A stretch of DNA of 64,000 bases from Escarpia spicata. Its lineage: Eukaryota > Annelida > Polychaeta > Sabellida > Siboglinidae. The notes beneath the pieces were generated by a model. The model was given only the letters and a program-made list of their open reading frames with translations, made no database searches and had not been told where the DNA came from. Positions within the stretch are counted from its first letter, which is position 1. Every line of letters starts with the position of its first letter. This document shows, one piece after another, positions 49,142-59,150 of this stretch. Position numbers and translations under genes: made by a program. The stretch lies in the NCBI GenBank assembly GCA_963995525.1, contig OZ023216.1, positions 53,947,611-54,011,610 of the forward strand, written 5' to 3'.

Positions 49142-50030
49142 CTGATAGAGCAGTACATTTTGAAGGTAAACAGGAAGTTTGTTATGTACGAATTTATAAT
49201 ATAGTTTTAGTTCTTGTGATTTCAATATGTGTTCTGTGTTAAATAATTTAAGACTTTTAAACAGTGGTTCAGTGTGAGCATTATATTTGCTTACATTAAT
49301 AATTCGGACAAGTTTCTTTTGAAGTTTCTTAATTTTTTCACATTTGTAACCCCAAGCGGTTACGCCATAGTTTAAGTGTGGCAATATCAGTGTATTGTTC
49401 AATATAATCTTTATGTTAAGAGGTAATAAATGTTTTAGTCTATTCAATACACCTAACGTTCTTGAAACCTTATTTGAAATTTTTTTAATGTCATTTTTCC
49501 AGTTAAATTGTTCATTAAAAGTTATTCCATGAAAATTAATTCTGCCACTCTATTAATATTAGTGTTATCTGTGATTAATAATGGAGAAGTCAAATTTTTT
49601 CTTCTGGCTGTTTTGAAAAGCATGTACTTAGTTTTGCTTAAGTTTAGAGACAATTTGTTAAATTTTAGCCATCCACTAATTGTTTCTAGTTCTCTATTTA
49701 TAGCAACGTCTACGTTTCCATTTTCTTCATATGAGTCAAGCGTACCGGCCAGGGTGGTATCATCAGCATACATTATAAAGTTAAACTTTTGGCTGGCTTT
49801 GGCAAAATCATTAATGTATACAATAAACAACAGTGGGCCTAAAATCGAGCCTTGGGGTACGCCATTTGAAATTTTATGCATTTCTGATTTTACATCCTCT
49901 ATTTCAACACACTGTTTTGTATCTGTTAAATAAGTTCTAATTAAACTTAAAACTCCTGTTACGCCATAATATTATAATTTGTTTAGTAATATCTTATGAT
50001 CCAGGGTATTAAAAGCTAAATTGGATTATT
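49142..50030 (-). mobile_element. Non-LTR retrotransposon (LINE) fragment, reverse-transcriptase domain
   Basis: The minus strand encodes LINE reverse transcriptase in pieces. An FNTLDHKILLNKL segment (motif A region) near 50,000 is followed by a TAA in place of the usual aromatic residue at about 49,971. The 119-codon ORF 49,881-49,522 then has GVPQGSILGPLLF and the intact catalytic motif YADDT (residues 38-42). After a one-base frameshift near 49,530-49,545, FHGITFNEQF leads to the RT thumb and C-terminal region in ORF 49,447-48,515 (LPHLNYGVTAWG, LQKKLVRII). Both ends are missing. On the right it abuts another LINE fragment in opposite orientation near 50,030. On the left it runs in frame into the SWIM pseudogene at about 49,142, with no poly(A) or microsatellite tail. 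The clade looks like the CR1/L2/Jockey group. It cannot move on its own. Confidence 0.85.
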
Positions 50031-50395
50031 ACACAAATGATCGCAAATAATTCTGATAGTCCACATCAGCTACGGGACTGCATCAGTCTAATTCTGCACA
50101 GACGGCCTGCCCCATCTCTACCCACTCATGTATCAATACTATCTCTACGTGACTCGTTCTCTAGTCATTTCGAGGCCAAAATCAGACTTATCCGCTTTGC
50201 ATTCCTAGGTCATAGTTTAAGTACTAGTACTATGCACATGGAATATCCACAAATAACTGGTCTACTTGCATCGTTTAAACGTGCAACAGTTGATGAAGTG
50301 AGGAAATAATAATATCCTCTCCAAATACGTCATGTCTTGTTCCATTTCCGACCATTCTGCTAAAAGCATATATCGATGAATTACCCAGACCAACA
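50031..50395 (+). mobile_element. LINE fragment, linker between endonuclease and reverse transcriptase
   Basis: The 90-codon plus-strand ORF 50,037-50,309 reads QLRDCISLILHRRPAP, LSLRDSFSSHFEAKIRLIR, then LASFKRATVDEVRK. This pattern is typical of the connector ahead of the RT domain in L2/CR1-like LINEs. After a frame change it continues as SSPNTSCLVPFPTILLK, the start of the RT domain, equivalent to SATKSCELDPLPTSLLQQN in the larger minus-strand LINE in this window. The fragment ends near 50,395 without the catalytic domains. It is a decayed, truncated copy. Confidence 0.7.
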
Positions 50396-50480
50396 ACAAA
50401 TATAATAATTATAATAATTAATTTCTTAATAAGCGTCCATCCAAAAAATTGTTCTGGGCGCTTTACAATAGTTATTTGCA
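50396..50480 (-). repeat. Probable retroelement 3' end with (TTA)n tail
   Basis: The plus strand has ATAATAATTATAATAATTAA followed by TTTCTTAATAAGCGTCC and GGGCGCTTTACAA. Read on the minus strand this is a GTAAAGCGCCCAGA-type 3' end followed by an imperfect TTA microsatellite, a form common for LINE and SINE 3' ends in invertebrates. Identification is by motif only. Confidence 0.35.
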
Positions 50481-51040
50481 AATAAATTAATATAATAAAT
50501 GCATCAGGAACTCTGGTGACTTCAGATAAACCTATGTAGTAGACGATTCATTGCCAAGTAGAATTTTGTTAATATACAAGGAATCTGTGGCGTTGTGGCG
50601 TAACAACTTAAGTACTCTTTACATCATCCAATAATCTTTCTCACGCTTGTTTTCCAGAACTCCCCAAAACACACGTGCACTCGTAAAATATACAGATCAG
50701 AATTTTTTATAAATAAAAGCCGACTGCCAACAAATTGTAAAGAATATAACATATCTCCAGACATAAAAGTACTAACTTGGTAGATAAATAAATATTAGTA
50801 TAATAATAGTAACATTACATGAATGCAGCATCATAACCATCTAACCTAAAACACCTAACAGAATGAAAGATAAAACAGTTTATAGTTGTAGTTAAATTAG
50901 TAAAATAAGCATGACGACACAAGAACGGAACTGGCAGAAGACATAGATATGAAACAAGGAATACCTCTCCGTTCAAATGTCTTGCAGCCTGCTGGTAAAA
51001 TTGTTTTTAAACCTCGTTGTTCTAGTATTAAAACTCCTGT
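50481..51040. other. AT-rich intergenic DNA, no gene seen
   Basis: No ORF or motif is supported. The stretch lies between two plus-strand LINE relics and may be decayed LINE sequence, but I see no reading frame that shows it. Confidence 0.5.
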
Positions 51041-51341
51041 GTTAATACGCCTATCTTTTTAATACGGCATATCCTCCCTAAATTACTAGCAATTTCACCC
51101 AACAGCTATTGTTAGCAGCATACTTGACTACTGTAATTCGCTCCTTTATATTATCGCTAATAAGGACATTGTAATAATTCAACGTGTCCACAATTGTTTT
51201 GCAAGGATAGTTACACAATCTCCTCGTTTTTCTTGCTCAGTGCCACTTCTAAGATCACTGCATCGGCTACCTATGCGATATCGCATTATTTTCACGATTT
51301 GAACAATTACCTATCAAACCGTTTCATCCAAACAACCTGTA
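51041..51341 (+). mobile_element. LINE fragment, C-terminal end of the reverse-transcriptase ORF
   Basis: Translation on the plus strand gives IFLIRHILPKLLAIS. After a frame change it continues as SSILDYCNSLLY, IIQRVHNCFARIV, LLRSLHRLPMRYRII and, past a TGA, TITYQTVSSKQP. The motifs LDYCNSLLY, Q-R-V-x-N-x-x-A-R and S-L-H-x-L-P are standard in the C-terminal part of CR1/L2-like LINE ORF2. A TAG, a frameshift and the TGA show that it is dead. It stops right at the ATA microsatellite (51,342-51,357), which also forms the 3' tail of the opposite-strand LINE. Confidence 0.75.
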
Positions 51342-51786
51342 ATAATAATAATAATAAACTTTATTTATACACCATCAAATCCGGGACTAATGACCCCCGT
51401 TCACGGGTGTTTACAAATTGACAATCATATAAGAAGCATAAAAACACTTTTAAGAGAACAAATAAGAAAATAAATTAAATTAGCAAACAATATCCTAGTA
51501 TATAGTGTATGCATATATATATAAGCCTAAGTATAGTAAAATTACGGGTAAATGCAATGATAAAATAAACGATTAGCAAAAGTGCTGAACAGCTGAACCT
51601 ACTGGAAAAAATATATATATAATAAAAATATATATATAAATAAATACAAAATAAATAAAATAAAAGCCTAATTTACATTAAATAATTTGATTAGATACTA
51701 AAATGTGACCCTGAGATAAATAAGACTAAAAATGTATTAAAACTATATGCATGAATAAAGCAAAGGTTAAATGATGTCTGGCCATA

Positions 51787-53121
51787 TTAGTTTGAAAACA
51801 GAAATGTCTTCAATAATTTACCAAACTGTCTAGTGTTCTCAATCGCGCGTAGTTCCAGAGGCAGAGAGTTCCACAATGTCGGCCCAGCACATGCAAATGC
51901 CCGGCGACCATAACGTTCTAGGGTTACGCGTGGAACATTCAAAAGCAGACCACCTCCAGAGCGTAGGGTCCTGCGTGGTGCGTAACGATGTAGCAGTGAC
52001 GCGAGATACACTGGCGTGCCTGCATATAGTGCCGTGTGTACAACCATGAGTAACTTGTACTCGATGCGCTTTCTCACTGGGAGCCAGTGTAGCTGTTGTA
52101 GGACCGCAGTGATAGATCGCCGGTCACCTCGTCGAAGTTGCATCACAACACGAGCGGTTGACCGTTGGACTCTCTCTAGACGGTGCAGCAGACGGTCAGG
52201 TATACCAAACAGCATCGCATTTCCATAATCAATTCTGGATGTCACAAGTGCATGGACAAGACATTTGCAGACACTGGTCGTCATTGCCCCTCGTACACGA
52301 GCAATTCTCGAGAGATGGTAGTAAGCACTTCGACATACATTTGCAACCTGCGTCGCCATCGATAAATCAGCATCGATTGCAACACCAAGGTCACGGACGA
52401 TGGTCGATGTCGCTACATATTGACCGCATATGTCGACATGATCAATGAGTATTGGTCTGCGCAAGCTCGATGAACGTATAACAATTGCTTCCGTTTTGCT
52501 CTCGTTTAGAACCAGTCCGTTGTCATAGAGCCACGTTTTAACTTCACTGATGCAAGCCTCCATTCTGATGAGAGCATTTGTATGCTCAAACGGTGGAAAA
52601 TCGACGTATAACTGCGTATAATCGGCGTACAGATGGTGTTGTACGTCGTGTCGGTTGAGTACATTCGTTAGAGGCGCAATGTAGGCGTTGAAGAGCACCG
52701 GCCCAAGAACCGACCCCTGTGGTACTCCGGATCTCATCACGGTACACCCAGACTCTTCTTTCCCGACACGCACGGCTGAGGTACGACCATATAGGTATGA
52801 CGCCAACCACGCATGCGCTTCGCCGCATATGCCATAGCCAAATAGTCTCCGTAGTAAGATATCGTGATTTATTGTGTCGAAGGCTGCTGTTAAATCGAGA
52901 AGCACAAGAAGTACTCCACGACGAGCATCAATCGCTTGCGCCACATCACTGTGAATGCGTAAGAAATTTGTCTCCGCACTGTGGTGTGGTCGGTAGGCAC
53001 TCTGGTAGACGCCCAGTATGCCATTCTCGTTCAGGAAGCGTTGCAGTTGTCTTGAGACGAAGCGCTCCATTGTCTTCGCCACAAACGAAATGTTCGATAT
53101 TGGGCGGAAGTTAGATAGCAC
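51787..53121 (-). pseudogene. LINE reverse transcriptase, RT core to C-terminus (444 codons), active-site mutant
   Basis: This is the polymerase half of ORF2, which copies the element's RNA at the nicked target. Residues 2-9 are LSNFRPIS (RT motif 0/1 region). LLDLTAAFDTINH at 74-86 carries the first catalytic Asp (D76), SGVPQGSVLGPVLF spans 131-144, and the usual YADD box is YADY at 165-168 (codon 52,618-52,620 is TAT on the minus strand). The second aspartate of this box is essential for metal binding, so the enzyme should be inactive. The C-terminal region has LVTSRIDYGN, LERVQRSTARVV, LQQLHWLPVRKRI and LWNSLPLELR, typical of L2-like elements. The ORF joins its upstream part through a one-base frameshift at the T-run 53,140-53,146. 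The start codon is arbitrary. Confidence 0.85.
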
Positions 53122-53128
53122 ATTGACA

Positions 53129-53677
53129 TCAGCACCTCGTTTTTTTCAGTACAGGCGTTACAATGGCGTGTTTCATCGACTGTGGGACTAAAGCAGTGGA
53201 GAGCGACGCATTAATTATGCGTGTAATAACTGGACACAGCACTTTAATGTTCTGTTGAAGGAGTGACGTTGGCAGCGGGTCCAGTTCGCATGACTTGGTA
53301 GCAGATGCTAAAATTATGTTCTTCACGTCTGCCGGTGAAGCAGCTTCGAAACATACTAAACGTGCAGCCACATTCGTCACTACGTCTTCGGTTGACGATT
53401 GAGTCATATTGCGGCGCAACGCATCGATCTTCTCGGAGAAACTCTTCTGGAATTTCACTGCAACAGTAGCTTGTGTAGCGTCCTCGGGTAGCGGTCGGTC
53501 TCCAGCTCGACCAAGTAGTGTGTTTGCGATCTGGTAGACACGTCGGGTGTTGCCACCGGCACTTGTCATCTCAGTACGGTAGTAATGCGATCGTGCAGTC
53601 CTAAGTGATTTTCGGAACGCGTTACGCAAACCGGTGTATATTTGACGATGTACAGTCAGTCCAGTTTCGCTCAGCAC
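53129..53677 (-). pseudogene. LINE ORF2 linker and start of RT domain
   Basis: The region reads Y-T-G-L-R-N-A-F-R-K-S then KFQKSFSEKIDALRR, and ends with ATKSCELDPLPTSLLQQN and SMKHAIVTPVLKK. The last segments are the conserved entry to the RT domain in L2/CR1 LINEs. In another frame just upstream, TPWHTSELTDEKRALRRAER is the usual beginning of the linker, so a frameshift lies near 53,660. The frame is lost again at the poly-T run near 53,143, after which the RT core follows. The first codon of the open stretch is GTG, so no true start is implied. Confidence 0.8.
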
Positions 53678-53733
53678 GACGTAATGCCCGCTTCTCGTCA
53701 GTTAACTCGCTTGTATGCCACGGTGTCTTCGGC

Positions 53734-54336
53734 CTAGCCGTGATAGTCCGCGAGAATAACGCAGCAAGTCTCACTAGCATGAGTATCAATTTCAGCACGT
53801 GAAACTAGCTGCAATGTATTTCGAAATAGTACTCCTACACCACCTCCACGACGGGCCCCACTGCGCGGCTGGTGAACGAACGTGAAATCCTCACCGCACA
53901 GTTCGGATTCGACAATCGTTTCGCCTTCTGCCAGCCAAGTTTCCGTTAAGGCGACGACGTCCAGTTCATGCTCGTCGATGTAGTCGCGCACTAGTAGCGC
54001 CTGTTTGCGAATGGATCTTGCGTTAATCAGGGCGAACTTCGCACAAAGATGAGAGGAGCTTCGCGCAGTGGAAGACCCATTACCCGAGCCCATCGAGGTC
54101 AGTGCGATCAAGTTGGCACTGTTAACACCAGTTTGTTTATAAACAGAATTGACCTGGCGGCACCATCTGCTGGCGACGTTGGTTATTGGTCTGGACCGTC
54201 GTCTTATCCCGGCTGTTGTGCCCCGCCTCGTTGGTCGCCGACACAAATGCAGTCTCTCAATTGTTTCCGTCCACGGTTGACTAGGCGGCTGCACGCATTT
54301 CCGTAGATTCACCAACAATGTTCTGGACAGCGACAT
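53734..54336 (-). pseudogene. LINE apurinic-type endonuclease, N-terminal part only
   Basis: About 95 residues of basic, low-complexity leader (LCRRPTRRGTTAGIRRRSR) precede the endonuclease start: KFALINARSIRKQ (motif N-A-R-S), LDVVALTETWL (the catalytic E in T-E-T-W), and SGARRGGGVGVLF. This is the AP endonuclease that nicks the target in non-LTR retrotransposition. The sequence breaks off after ASETC. The later motifs (the S-D-F-N and S-D-H boxes) are absent, and linker sequence starts within about 60 bases, so the middle and end of the domain were deleted. Confidence 0.8.
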
Positions 54337-54799
54337 GCTTCAGCAGACACTACCACAAGCAGGCAATGTTCTGGTACGGTGAGCGCAGCTTGGCAGCGCA
54401 GACATGTGTAGTTCAAACAGGTTGATAGTAGCAGCCACGCCCCAGAATAAAGGGCAGTTTTAAAAGTCACTTTAAAACGTGTGATTAAATATATATATAC
54501 AGTCACAGACCTTCCATGTGTACGTATTGTATGTTCACGACTTACAATACACAGCACGAAGATAATCCAGGATTTCAAAACGTTGATAAATAGAGATTAT
54601 AGACAGACCGGGAGCAGCCACACACCGCAGCGCTACAACCTCGTTTAAAAATCTGTATACCTACCTTCGGGTTGCCTGTTGTAATCTACTGTTTGTTCCC
54701 ATAGTCAAGACCTACGCTGGAACTGGAGCCTTCTCGGTTAGCGATCCTACTTTGTAGAACTCACACCCTGCCAGCGTTAATTCAGTAGGAAATATAGTT
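54337..54799 (-). other. Probable 5' region of the L2-like LINE, otherwise no gene seen
   Basis: An 89-codon minus-strand ORF (54,578-54,309) overlaps the start of the endonuclease ORF in a different frame. It contains C-L-R-C-Q-A-A, which could be a remnant of an upstream ORF or UTR. I cannot recognise a protein. The 5' limit of the LINE is unknown. Confidence 0.3.
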
Positions 54800-54980
54800 T
54801 AATTTTGCCTATCTTTTTAATAGTGCATATCATCCCGAACTTCTTAGCAGTTTCATCCGTTTGCTAACGACTTTTGTGTTGTACATGATTATGAGAAACT
54901 TAATCCTTTGGTTTTGTTGTGCCCCTGAATACCGAGGATATTTGCACTAAAGAAGTAAATATATTATTATTACTATTATG
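54800..54980 (+). mobile_element. LINE 3' relic with ATT-type tail
   Basis: Positions 54,807-54,860 resemble 51,049-51,102, with a shared 16-base GCCTATCTTTTTAATA and about 80% identity over about 52 bases, encoding PIFLIVHIIP-NFLA. The sequence then passes to GAATACCGAGGATATTTGCA and ends with a TATTATTATTACTATTATG microsatellite near 54,957-54,978, the form of a LINE 3' terminus. Most of the C-terminal coding region is missing or decayed. Confidence 0.4.
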
Positions 54981-56809
54981 CTGTAACACAGGATTACATC
55001 CTCATAACATAAGTTTTTTATAACATTATAATATGCGTGATCACGAGGCATGTGTTCGTCGGGTCCAGTGTTCACAATATCACTTTTGTTCTGCAGCAAG
55101 AACATAATACATAAATGGGGGTAGGCTAGAATGGCAAACTGAAAAAGGAATGTGTGTATGAAAACAATGTGTATAGTATGACAATCTGCTTGATCAGAAT
55201 TGATGTGTTATGGTTGATGCACTCGCGCGTGTGTAGTTTTGCATTTTCAGAGGAGGGATATCAGCATTATATAAACGTTAGCTATCCATTATTTTGAAAA
55301 ATATTGATTTTGTTTTGAGTTCTCAGAAGTGCACGGATATGTTTGCATTGGTCGTTCGCAGTTGTGTAAACCTATAGTAAAACAACTGTGTTTCCAAACA
55401 CGTTATTTTTACTTCGTACTTCCAACTGTGCCGATGAACTCCTGCTGTTCGCCTTTACTTAATTTTGAACTTGGCATATTTAAAATGTTTATTTTACAAA
55501 ATACTCAGGTTTTCGTTCATGACTGCAGATACATTTGAAATCAGCAGGTAAAATAATGTTAGAAAGCAGTAAGAAAATTACTTTATATATTAAAAACAAA
55601 GTTCGTACCAGTTTAATAGAGGTGAATCTTGGATTACCAAGTGGACTCTTTTGAATTTAATGGTTTGTAAACTCCTGAATGTTTTCGTGTGAGGCCAGAC
55701 AAGCGTACATCATAAGAATAATCGTTTTGTAGTGTTCAATGTTAAAGGGTTATTGGTGGCAGGGCTCCTTCCTCTTAGTTGATTCCGAGAGAAGAATCGA
55801 TATGGGACCTGTAAACAAGATACTCCCCAATTAGATTGTCTTGTATCCACACACCGAATAACTTGAATGTGTTCTACGTCGGCGCCATACAAATGGAGCG
55901 AGGCCAAACCAGGGCAGTAAGACTATAATTTGTGCCGTGAGGAACACCTAACTACCTACCGACCAACGAATATGTCGATCCACACACCCTTTTGATAACG
56001 TTGAGTATATAATTATGTGCTACGCCTGTGATATATGCATTTCCACGCAGGACGCGATATTTCAGGCGTCACGTTTAAACAGCTTTATTTAGATAACATC
56101 ACGACGGTCAGGTGTTTTCAAACACTCCGATTCCCACCTCTTGAAACATTTAATTATTAGTTCGATTTGACCGGTCGGTTCATTAAGACAGATACATCAG
56201 CGAATGGTTCCCCGTGCTGACCAGGCAAGCAATATAAACTGTCTATGGCTATTGCGGTTTTCTTGTCGTATGTTGATATATCGAACATATGTGCTTCAAT
56301 TCACCTTCAGTTATGCTCTTTCAATTCCTGCTTGTAAAACGATGACAATGAAATACCGTTGAAAGAACAATTCTACGTAGTTTGTGGCGCAGAAAGTGTA
56401 TTCAAATTTGTATTATGTTTTTGATAGTAGTTAAATACTTAGTGTTTCTGAAGCAACGTGTCCCTTTATTCACACTGAATAACGGCACTTTATGATTTGT
56501 TTCGCGAAATAAAATGTATCTCACTCCAGAGCACTAGTTCATCCACTAATGAAACAATGTTGAGTAACGTATTAAGCTCGTTCCAAGAGGAATATGGTTT
56601 CAATGTAACCTTCCATATGCCGACATTTGTATGACAGCGATTTACAAAAACAGGCGTCAACGCTGAGTGTATATGTCTCTCACATGCTAGTGTACCACAT
56701 TATATATCGACTCTTTCTCAAAAATAGGGACAGCTAAGTTCATTTAGTTGGAACACAAAGCAACATTCCTATTTTGAAAAATAAAAGTACAGGCTGCCGA
56801 GGCTGAAAA
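54981..56809. other. Intergenic DNA, no gene seen
   Basis: Only short ORFs (65-69 codons) without recognisable motifs are found. Base composition is AT-rich and irregular. I see no repeats, RNA genes or regulatory sites that can be supported. Confidence 0.6.
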
Positions 56810-59150
56810 TAAATACAATACATTTAATGCTAAGGTCTTTGTACTGTTCCATGCAGCTCACGCCGTCTTCTTGCTGCAACCGAGTAACTGAGAGGTCGTA
56901 TCCCCTTATGGCGTGAAAGAGGAGTAGAGCCAACGACTTTGATGGCCCGAGCTGGGAGTGGATGCTGTGCACCAGGATATCTCGCTATTTCTTGCCGCTA
57001 CCAAAGCCAATCCGAAGCTCTGAAAGGTCAAGTTCTTCAAAGAAAGCGACGGCAAGAACAACGATGTCGCTGTCGGAATGCTTTCTCATGACCCTGAGAC
57101 GAGGCATGAGCTAGATGCAGGATGATACGCGTATCTGCCTCTGCGTGGTTCCAGGGCGAGAGTACTGACGCATGGAACGACTTGTTGGAGAGCACCACCT
57201 CAGAATCTGTGCTGAGGAGGAGTCTTCCATCCATGTCAGTTTTGACCAGCTGTTTACTGATAAAGGAAAATAACTCCTTTTTGTTTTCCACATATTTCAA
57301 GTACGATTGCCAGTCTCTTTTGGGTACGGGAGTGCAACCGTCACCATCTGGTTCGACTCGAGTACACGCACTTGTCCCACGCCACTGCTGTGTCAGTGAT
57401 TTCAGGCTATGTTCAGGGTAGGTGTCGCAGACTGCTTCGACGCGTTCAACCGTGGCGGTCAAGTGAGCTTTCAGGAAAGGCACAAGGTGTAGATGTACAT
57501 ACACAACAAAACATGACGCTCTGGTCTGATGCATCATGTGGATGACGGCAGCCATGTCGAACACTTGAACTGTCGTTGTCTCGCTGAATTGGCGCGGCAA
57601 GTTGGCGCGTTGATGCACTCGTGGATGTCCCCGACATGGTCCCAGCGCTGAAAGAACTTCAGTCTAACAGAGATGGAGGTTCTCGCTGGTTGTCGAATTT
57701 GAAGAATTCGGCAATATCCGCGTCAGGACTTGATTGGATAGAAAGGAAAAGTTGGGTGACAAGCACGGTATTCTGTTTCAGTATCCCGATGTTGCTTCCC
57801 TTCTTTTGAGGGTCTGGACGGTGGCCGAAAGTAAGCACGTTGTTTCTCCTTAGTGTGTCTGACAGAGGAACCGTCACCTTGTCTAGCCGTGTCTTTACGT
57901 ATTCGTCGCGAAGGATCTGACCAACCTCAAGAATGGATTTTGGGCAGGGACAGAGCTACTTTATGCTCCGTCACCACACGTATATCAAGAGCGACGAGCT
58001 CGTGACCTGTGGTTAAGAAGGGGTTGCCTATTCCGGTCACGACCTTCATGAAAGACTGCACGTCATTCAGAAGCCTAGACTGCGGGCTACTCGCTTCTTC
58101 GTGGTGACCAGTTGTTGCTGCCGTAAATTTCTGAAGACTCTCGAACACTTCAATCATTCTGACGCAATCTGGACCAGCCAACATGTACAATGTTATGGCG
58201 TCTGTTTCATCATACAGGACAGAGGCTCCACCATTGCCCTGGAGTACTTTGTTCATCTGCTCGTGGGGTTGATCTTTTGCCATGAGGGTGAACTTATGCT
58301 CTGATTTTTGGACCGTGAAGTTTCCTTTGAGGTACTCCGCATACACCGTTGGATGCTTCACTGCGAGCTCGACCATGTCCCTGACGTGAATCGGCAACCA
58401 GCGGGCGTAGGTTGAAAACAAAGAACCACGCACAAAGCTCATCGCATACCTGGACGTAGAGAAGGAAGTCACCCTCTCTCAATGAGCGCACATAGCGGCC
58501 CATCAATAGCTCAAGCTCGATCACTAGAGACCAATATTTGAACATGTGAACATCAGCGGATTGTCTTTTGCTCCACATTCCGAACGACTCAGGAGGCCCA
58601 TGCACATTGGACGTGTACTGAGAGTACTCTTTTCGCCTCAAAACAGAGAGAGAAACGAGTGAAACGTGATGAGCATAGCGCGTGCGCTTGATGTGATGGT
58701 CATTGAGAACAGACTGAGCGCGACCACAGGAGAGGACGTTTACCTGATTGAGAGCAGTGTCCCAGCCAGACCCTTGTAGCATCTGCGGCATGAGCTGGCA
58801 CTTATCATCGATATGTAAGACTCCCAGCTGCATGACGAACTAATCCTCGCCCAGGATGTCGGGAAATTGCCACTGCAATTGTTTGCCTATGGCGTAGAAA
58901 GGCTGATCGACGTCAAGGACAGGGGTCTGACCGGGGTTGATGAACTTGATGTTTTCCTTCACTATCTCCATAGTATGCATCATCATAGATGGAGTGGCGC
59001 TGAAATAAGGGGAGGATACCGATTTCTGCTCGAGGCTTGATAGACGCATCATCCATGAGCTTCGATTTGAAACCCGCCCATGTGACCACATCACCCTTCT
59101 CCAGCTGACCATTTTCCAACATAAGCATACTGCAAGCTCGTATGCCTAAG
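56810..59150 (-). pseudogene. Multi-copy invertebrate protein with HAEADTR motif (function unknown), decayed
   Basis: Pieces in four or more minus-strand frames line up in one order: VTWAGFKSKLMDD; INPGQTPVLDVDQPFYAIGK; GVLHIDDKCQLMPQMLQGSG; HHIKRTRYAHHVSLVSL; TYARWLPIHVRDM; AGPDCVRMIEVFESLQKF; GIGNPFLTTGHELVALD; VPLSDTLRRNNVLTF; VTQLFLSIQSSPDADIAEFF; VQVFDMAAVIHMMH; PWNHAEADTRIILHLAHA; DSDIVVLAVAFFEELDLSEL; IHSQLGPSKSLALLLFHA; TTSQLLGCSKKTA. I recognise this as a large uncharacterised family amplified in corals, molluscs and other invertebrates. It has no established function. The E-A-D-T-R ... D-S-D spacing recalls PIN/FEN-like nucleases, which is inference. Lesions include TAG at 58,840-58,842 and 56,985-56,987, TGA at 56,858-56,860 in place of an expected Trp, and frameshifts near 59,020, 58,410, 57,935, 57,640, 57,075 and 56,895. 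Homology ends near 56,820, at a sequence that looks like a splice acceptor. Confidence 0.7.

Larger units (their letters stand above)
51342..54336 (-). mobile_element. L2-like LINE, nearly full RT half, internally deleted and frameshifted
   Basis: On the minus strand the element runs from an endonuclease N-terminus (54,336) to a 3' UTR (51,786-51,358) that ends with an AATAAA and a TTA-repeat tail. Coding parts in order are the endonuclease start (54,336-53,734), the linker and RT start (53,677-53,129) and the RT core with C-terminus (53,121-51,787). Three lesions inactivate it: loss of the endonuclease middle near 53,750, frameshifts near 53,660 and in a 7-T run at 53,140-53,146, and a changed catalytic residue in RT. 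Endonuclease motifs, GVPQGS and the C-terminal layout fit the L2/CR1 group. It is the most complete retroelement in the window. Target-site duplications were not identified. Confidence 0.85.

Noticed and set aside
52016..53114. Plus-strand ORFs of 60-131 codons across the LINE
   Set aside because: They are antisense shadows of the reverse transcriptase on the minus strand, which has clear RT motifs.
48736..58600. Shared 14-mer AACGACTCAGGAGG between the SWIM pseudogene and the HAEADTR pseudogene
   Set aside because: A 14-base match between two places in about 17 kb is expected by chance about half the time, and the flanks do not match.
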